Assembly: GCA_913056335.1 (NCBI GenBank)
Contig: CAJXLX010000011.1
Location: 1 to 47,828, forward strand
Origin: an uncultured Rhodothermaceae bacterium
GTDB taxonomy: Bacteria; Bacteroidota; Rhodothermia; Rhodothermales; Salinibacteraceae
DNA length: 47,828 nucleotides
Reading direction: 5' to 3'
Shown here: positions 43,838 to 47,828 of the stretch, piece by piece
How positions within the stretch are numbered: the first letter of the stretch is position 1
Layout of the letters: each line of letters opens with the position of its first letter
Translations under genes and position numbers: made by a program
The notes under the pieces: generated by a model
Database searches by the model: none
What the model was told of the DNA's origin: nothing
The model's input: only the letters and a program-made list of their open reading frames with translations

Positions 43838-44695
43838 TCACTGCGAGGAGGTCTGCACAGTCACTGCTTCCATCTGATCGAGTACGCGCTGGGTGAAGAG
43901 CGCCATGAGCCGGCGCCGCACCTCGCGCTGATGGTCGAGATAGAACGCGTACTCGTCTTCAGTGAAGTGCCCTGCCACGAGTCCCACAAGCGAGCGTTTC
44001 AGGCGGCGGTCTTCTTTCAGGAGATTCCGCGCCTTTGCCTCTTGGTCGGCAGGATCCATCTCCGCAAAGCCCGTATTGTATTTCTGGAGATAGCGGGCCA
44101 CTGTTGTCAGAATGAGCGGATTCTGCAGCTTACAAATGGGACGCAGCGTGCGGCTCTGGAACTGCTCCATCGGGCGCTGATCCTCGGTATCGACCGGCAC
44201 ATACGGGCGGATGCGGAGCATGGAATCGTCCCGGGCATCAGCATCCAGTCCCCACAGCTCGGACGTGGCCAGTTCGATGCTATTCCCTGCCGGATCGCGC
44301 ACGTACAGCGACACGGCGTGCTTGTGATGCGGCCACGTGGCCGTGTCTTCGATGGGAATATCGTGCGCGGCAAAGCGCTCCTGCCACGCCTCCACCTGAC
44401 GAAAAGGAATCGCCAGCGCAACGTGTCCGGGTCCGTCGGCCCCGTGGGCAGGCAGCGATTCGGTTTCGCGCGTCACCTCGGCGATGAACACATGCAGAAT
44501 GCCGCGTCCGCACCGAAACGAGAGATGGCGATCCGGCTCGTCAAACACCACGGGCAGATTTAGCACCGTGCCATAGAAGTGGCGGGCGGCCTCCAGATCG
44601 GAGGCGTACAGACTGGTTTCGAGGACGTGGGTAGGGCGAATAGGGGTGCGGCGTAAATCAGGAGGAGATCGGTGTGAAAGAGACGACCTACGCAT
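43838..44695 (-). CDS. VOC-domain protein with unknown C-terminal helical domain
   Basis: Protein of 285 residues. Residues 20-145 are a glyoxalase/extradiol-dioxygenase-type VOC domain: THVLETSLYASDLEAARHFYG, GHVALAIPF, and YVRDPAGNSIELATSE, with metal-ligand candidates His23, His91 and Glu141. Residues about 170-285 form a separate Lys/Arg/Glu-rich, mainly helical domain (TLRPICKLQNPLI, RYLQKYNTGFAEMD, HFTEDEYAFYLDHQREVRR) that I do not recognise. The ATG at 44695 overlaps the carbonic anhydrase stop by eight bases (ATGCGTAG), so translation is coupled. Substrate unknown; a role in inorganic-carbon uptake or its control is inferred only from the operon. Confidence 0.82.
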   Translation of the reverse strand: MRRSSLSHRSPPDLRRTPIRPTHVLETSLYASDLEAARHFYGTVLNLPVVFDEPDRHLSFRCGRGILHVFIAEVTRETESLPAHGADGPGHVALAIPFRQVEAWQERFAAHDIPIEDTATWPHHKHAVSLYVRDPAGNSIELATSELWGLDADARDDSMLRIRPYVPVDTEDQRPMEQFQSRTLRPICKLQNPLILTTVARYLQKYNTGFAEMDPADQEAKARNLLKEDRRLKRSLVGLVAGHFTEDEYAFYLDHQREVRRRLMALFTQRVLDQMEAVTVQTSSQ

Positions 44696-45329
44696 CCCCC
44701 AGAGCCGATGAAGACGCACTGATACGGTAAATAGGCGGCACTTGGTCGGGGCTGTCGACCTCGACGCCCAGGTCGTGGATTTCACCGTTGGCAAGCTGGT
44801 AGATCCAGCCGTGAATGGTTACTTCGTGCCCGCGCTGCCAGGCTTTCTGCACAACGGTAGTGCTGGCAATGCCTTCCACCTGATCAATCACGTTGAGCTC
44901 GCAGAGGCGGTCCCACCGTTTGTGGTCGTCTGTGATGCGGTCGAGTTCGTCGTGATGCTGGTGGTAGCATCGCTTGATGGGCCGCAGCCAGTTATCGATG
45001 AGGCCGTGGTCGGTGTGCTCCATCGCAGCTTTGATCCCGCCGCACTGGTAGTGCCCACACACCACAATGTGCGGGACTTGCAGCACTTCGACGGCGTACT
45101 CCAGCACCGAAAGGCCGTTCAGGTCGTCGTGGTCGATTCGGTTGGCAATGTTGCGATGCACGAATAGATCGCCCGGGTGGCATTCCACAATCTCGTTTGC
45201 GGGCACGCGGCTATCGGAGCAGCTAATCCACAGGAAACGCGGCGACTGGCCCTCGGTGAGGGCTTCAAAGAAGCTGGGATCTTGACTGGCCGCCCATTCG
45301 CGATTGCGCTGGAGCAGTTCGTGCGGCAT
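44688..45329 (-). CDS. Beta-class carbonic anhydrase
   Basis: Interconverts CO2 and bicarbonate. Protein of 213 residues with the full beta-class zinc site: Cys37 and Asp39-Arg41 in WISCSDSRVP, then His93 and Cys96 in VVCGHYQCGG. The HRNIANRIDHDDLN loop and C-terminal HGWIYQLANGEIHDLGV are also typical. ATG 45329 gives the usual MPHELLQRNREWA start; the frame continues upstream without conservation. It lies between a P-II-like gene and the VOC gene in the dabA operon, so it probably acts on the bicarbonate pool built by DabA. Cytoplasmic. Confidence 0.95.
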   Translation of the reverse strand: MPHELLQRNREWAASQDPSFFEALTEGQSPRFLWISCSDSRVPANEIVECHPGDLFVHRNIANRIDHDDLNGLSVLEYAVEVLQVPHIVVCGHYQCGGIKAAMEHTDHGLIDNWLRPIKRCYHQHHDELDRITDDHKRWDRLCELNVIDQVEGIASTTVVQKAWQRGHEVTIHGWIYQLANGEIHDLGVEVDSPDQVPPIYRISASSSALGDA

Positions 45330-45464
45330 GGGAGTGGAGACACAAGCCTTGAGGTTGACATTACAAGTGCGTGTTACACTGTGCCGCGTCGGTTTGGTCC
45401 GATCTTTCGGGCGGGGTACCGGGTGCTGCAGATGCGAATCGAGGTCCGTGTGCCCTGCCGCCAT

Positions 45465-45827
45465 TCAGTCGGTCTCCTCGACAAACTTTTTGAGGCGCAC
45501 CACTTGCGTATCCGATACGAACATAACGCCCGAGCTATTCTCGAAGAGCGGCGTCAGTCCGTCAATGATCGACTGGATCTTGCTTTCATCGCTCACCGCA
45601 AAGAACATGACGAGACTCGCCTCATCGTTGAACAGCAGGTTGCCTTCGTGAAAGCCGCTTTCGCCCCGCCCGGCTACATTGCGGTGAATGGTATAGCCGC
45701 TTACGCCCGACTCTTCCAGCAGGTCTTGCACGAATGTCTCGCGCTTGCCCTTTACGATGATTTCGATCTTCTTGAGCGGGTGGAGCGCGTGCTCCGTCTG
45801 CCAGTTGGGAGGATTGGTAGCATCCAT
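45465..45827 (-). CDS. P-II-like regulatory protein of the Dab operon
   Basis: Protein of 120 residues with a P-II (GlnB-like) ferredoxin fold: LKKIEIIVKGKRETFVQDLLEE, then SGYTIHRNVAGRGESG, ASLVMFFAVSDESKIQSIIDGL and GVMFVSDTQVVRLKKF. The T-loop (about residues 50-65) is shorter than in GlnB and lacks the uridylylated Tyr. Similar short P-II proteins occur beside bicarbonate transporters and carboxysome genes, where some bind adenine nucleotides and bicarbonate. Here it lies 47 bases after dabA and before the anhydrase, so it likely senses energy or carbon status for this operon. Confidence 0.82.
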   Translation of the reverse strand: MDATNPPNWQTEHALHPLKKIEIIVKGKRETFVQDLLEESGVSGYTIHRNVAGRGESGFHEGNLLFNDEASLVMFFAVSDESKIQSIIDGLTPLFENSSGVMFVSDTQVVRLKKFVEETD

Positions 45828-45874
45828 GGTAGGTCGTTATATCTGTGCAAAGAGTTGTTGGGGGATGCGCACGG

Positions 45875-47828
45875 TCATACCGAAAGCGCACGCTCGGGCT
45901 CCGATGCCGGGACATCGTCTCCGCCTGCGGGTGCGGCGGTCTCGGAGGCGATGTGCCACGTACCTCCCGGCTGGTAGTGACACACCGCGTTGTTCTGCTC
46001 GGGGTCCATCACAGCCAGCGCCATCCATTCGTGATCAAAGAGCGCTCGCAGATCGGCGTTACGGTCCAGGATTCTCGCCACGCGCGTTACCGGAGCCTGA
46101 ATTACGGCCATCAGACGCAGCGGATGGTGGTAAGGCGTCGTATCGTCGCTCTGAAGCGATTGCAGCGGCAGACCGGTCATCAGGTCGCCGCCGTTGCCCT
46201 GCCACACGCCAAAGTTGCCCACCACATTCTGCGTGATCTTGGAGCCGCTGCCGTACACGGCATTGTCAACCGTCGAGAAGTAGTACTGCGTGTTGATCCA
46301 CTCGCCCACCACAAGCGGACCGGTCATAATCTGCGCCAGCGCGGTGCCGTTCGCATCGGCCTGCCAGTCATAGGCGTGTAAGAAGGCGCGCCCTCCGAAA
46401 TTGCACTGCGACGTGAGCGCCCGCGGTCCGATGATGAACGCCGCATTGCCCGACAGCCCCCACTCCGGACGCACCTCGGCCCAGTCAACGGCGCGGCGCT
46501 CGGTGTCGGACGTGCTCTGCTCCAATCGGGCGCCTCGTAGCGACGGCGCGCGCTCCGCCGTGGCGTGCTGCTGTGCCGTGCTCAGATCGTGCTGCAGCTG
46601 GTCGACAAAGACCGCCTGGGCCTCCGTAAGCGCGGGCGTGCGAAAGAGCGTCGCCGCATCTGTGGTTGTGTTATGCTCAGCCGCCAGGAAGACGGTATCG
46701 TCGGGGATGTCGATGCCGCGCTCGCGCAGCGCAGTGCGCACGCCGGGCTCGTTACAGATCGCCGCCAGCGCCCGCGCGTTTGGTCCGCCGGGATGCCCTG
46801 CACATGCACCGCAGTCCAGGCTGGACTGGTACGGGTTGTTGGCTGTCTCGCTGGCATGCCCGGTAAAGACGACCACCGGCGCAAAGCGATCCCAGCCCAT
46901 CAGGCGGAAGGCAGCTTCGGCATACGCCACTTTCTCAGAATGGGTAAAGCCCACCGATAGCTCGGCGTTGCCGTCGGACTCAACATGGTCGAGCGTGAGC
47001 GTGCAGAAGTCATCCGGATCTGGCACGCGCTCGTTCCACGCCCGCCGGGCCGCTCGCAGCGCCGAAGGCCCCAGCGTACGCGCCGCCAGTCCCGCTCCGA
47101 AGAACCCACCGGCTGCCTCCACAAACCCAAATGCAGCGGCCACGTTGGTTTTGAGCGCCTTCGTCAGGGTGCGTCCGGCATGCAGCCAGTCCATCCACCC
47201 GTCGTGGGTGGTCGCTGTATCCTTGTGCGCCGGGTCGGGCCGCTCACATACGCGATGCGTTGGCGACACGATGGGCGGACACAGCTCGGTGCGGGTATCG
47301 GCGCCGTACGCTTCGTACTGCATTGGCAGCCCAAAGAACCCGGCGTAGCCAAACGTTTCGTAGGCACCGGTCTGCTCGATATGGCGACGAATCACCTCCG
47401 ACCGCACGTCAATGCAGAATACGAGTTGGGCATCGGGGTAGGGGGAGGCCGAGGCGTGCGTCTCAGACGATGCCGCGTTTTTCAGGTCCGCCAGCAGCTG
47501 CTCGCGGTAGGTCGCTTCCCACGCCTCCAGCCAGGGGGCCGCCCACTCCGCCCGATCCGGTGCGCGTTCGGTATTACCGGGCGTGGCGTCTTCATTTCCG
47601 GAGGCAATAGATTGCCCAAGCGCGCGGGCGGTGTGCAGACGCGCAGCCAGGTAGCCGGTTAGGGTAATGGGATGCGCAGCCTGCCACGCATCATGCTTTG
47701 CCTGGGCGCGCCACTTAATGAACGACGCCCACCCCGGCAGGTCGACCAGATGACGTTGCAGAATGGCTTCCCACTGCGTTTCGTCGTAGCCCCGCAGCCC
47801 CTCGGCCAGTGCCTCTGGCGGATGCTCC
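45875..47828 (-). CDS. dabA: DabA-type inorganic carbon transporter subunit, 5' end missing
   Basis: DUF2309/DabA protein: the cytoplasmic, carbonic-anhydrase-like subunit that with membrane partner DabB drives vectorial CO2 hydration and bicarbonate accumulation. The frame is open to the window edge, so only the C-terminal ~650 residues are visible. All four expected zinc-site residues are present: Cys and Asp in VFCIDVRSE (around 47400-47420), His in FTGHASETANNPYQ, and Cys in SLDCGACAGHPGG. Later landmarks are CNFGGRAFLHAYD and VGEWINTQYYFSTVDN. dabB is expected beyond the right edge. Followed by P-II-like, carbonic anhydrase and VOC genes. Confidence 0.93.
   Translation of the reverse strand, partial: EHPPEALAEGLRGYDETQWEAILQRHLVDLPGWASFIKWRAQAKHDAWQAAHPITLTGYLAARLHTARALGQSIASGNEDATPGNTERAPDRAEWAAPWLEAWEATYREQLLADLKNAASSETHASASPYPDAQLVFCIDVRSEVIRRHIEQTGAYETFGYAGFFGLPMQYEAYGADTRTELCPPIVSPTHRVCERPDPAHKDTATTHDGWMDWLHAGRTLTKALKTNVAAAFGFVEAAGGFFGAGLAARTLGPSALRAARRAWNERVPDPDDFCTLTLDHVESDGNAELSVGFTHSEKVAYAEAAFRLMGWDRFAPVVVFTGHASETANNPYQSSLDCGACAGHPGGPNARALAAICNEPGVRTALRERGIDIPDDTVFLAAEHNTTTDAATLFRTPALTEAQAVFVDQLQHDLSTAQQHATAERAPSLRGARLEQSTSDTERRAVDWAEVRPEWGLSGNAAFIIGPRALTSQCNFGGRAFLHAYDWQADANGTALAQIMTGPLVVGEWINTQYYFSTVDNAVYGSGSKITQNVVGNFGVWQGNGGDLMTGLPLQSLQSDDTTPYHHPLRLMAVIQAPVTRVARILDRNADLRALFDHEWMALAVMDPEQNNAVCHYQPGGTWHIASETAAPAGGDDVPASEPERALSV

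Noticed and set aside
46401-47348. Open frame of about 315 codons antisense to dabA
   Set aside because: Composition rich in Ser, Ala, Arg and Pro and opposite to conserved DabA motifs; a shadow frame.
1-47828. tRNA, rRNA, CRISPR, transposase, integrase or prophage genes
   Set aside because: Looked for TPsiC-like arms, repeat-spacer periodicity and recombinase motifs on both strands and found none convincing.

Overview
The window reads as a chromosomal segment of a halophilic or marine member of Bacteroidota/Rhodothermota (Salinibacter-like). This is inferred from GC-rich coding sequence, acidic secreted proteins, a HmuY-type heme lipoprotein, bacillithiol synthesis (BshA), an AraC protein resembling Bacteroidota hybrid regulators, and weak Shine-Dalgarno signals. 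Genes are densely packed on both strands. I saw no rRNA, tRNA, CRISPR array, transposase or phage gene. Two genes are cut by the window edges: an AMP-dependent ligase on the left and DabA on the right.

Left part (1-12.2 kb): an overlapping trio of AMP ligase, aromatic amino-acid lyase with tyrosine-lyase selectivity residues, and a DUF427 protein. This may be the end of an aryl-polyene/flexirubin-type pigment cluster. Then come a SleB-like wall hydrolase, pdxB, a small membrane protein, otsA-otsB (trehalose), a rhodanese-SufE pair, a CoA-pyrophosphatase-type Nudix enzyme, Hsp20 and an outer-membrane barrel protein.

Middle (12.4-35.2 kb): fumarylacetoacetase with a conserved unknown partner, a TPR lipoprotein, a cystathionine synthase/lyase, an OMP barrel, bshA, mnmA and ridA. 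A long minus-strand stretch follows: an orphan PAS histidine kinase, an ECF sigma factor with its probable anti-sigma and a coiled-coil secreted protein, then a DUF1684 lipoprotein, an AmiC-type amidase and another lipoprotein. Further lipoproteins (FxLyD-like and CAP domain), a short AraC protein and valS complete the section.

Right part (35.4-47.8 kb): a heme uptake locus read right to left (TonB receptor, HmuY-like lipoprotein, HmuT, HmuU, HmuV, HemS/ChuS-like), preceded by a P19/Tp34-type iron protein. The receptor and P19 genes share a TATTTAGA-N5-TCTAAATA-type palindrome that looks like an iron-responsive operator. The gaps of this locus carry four copies of a GTAG-headed palindrome resembling REP elements. 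The window ends in an inorganic-carbon operon: dabA, a P-II-like regulator, beta-carbonic anhydrase, and a VOC-domain protein with an unrecognised C-terminal domain that is translationally coupled to the anhydrase.

The strongest leads are the REP-like family in the heme locus, the shared iron operator, and the VOC-fusion partner of the Dab/carbonic-anhydrase operon.
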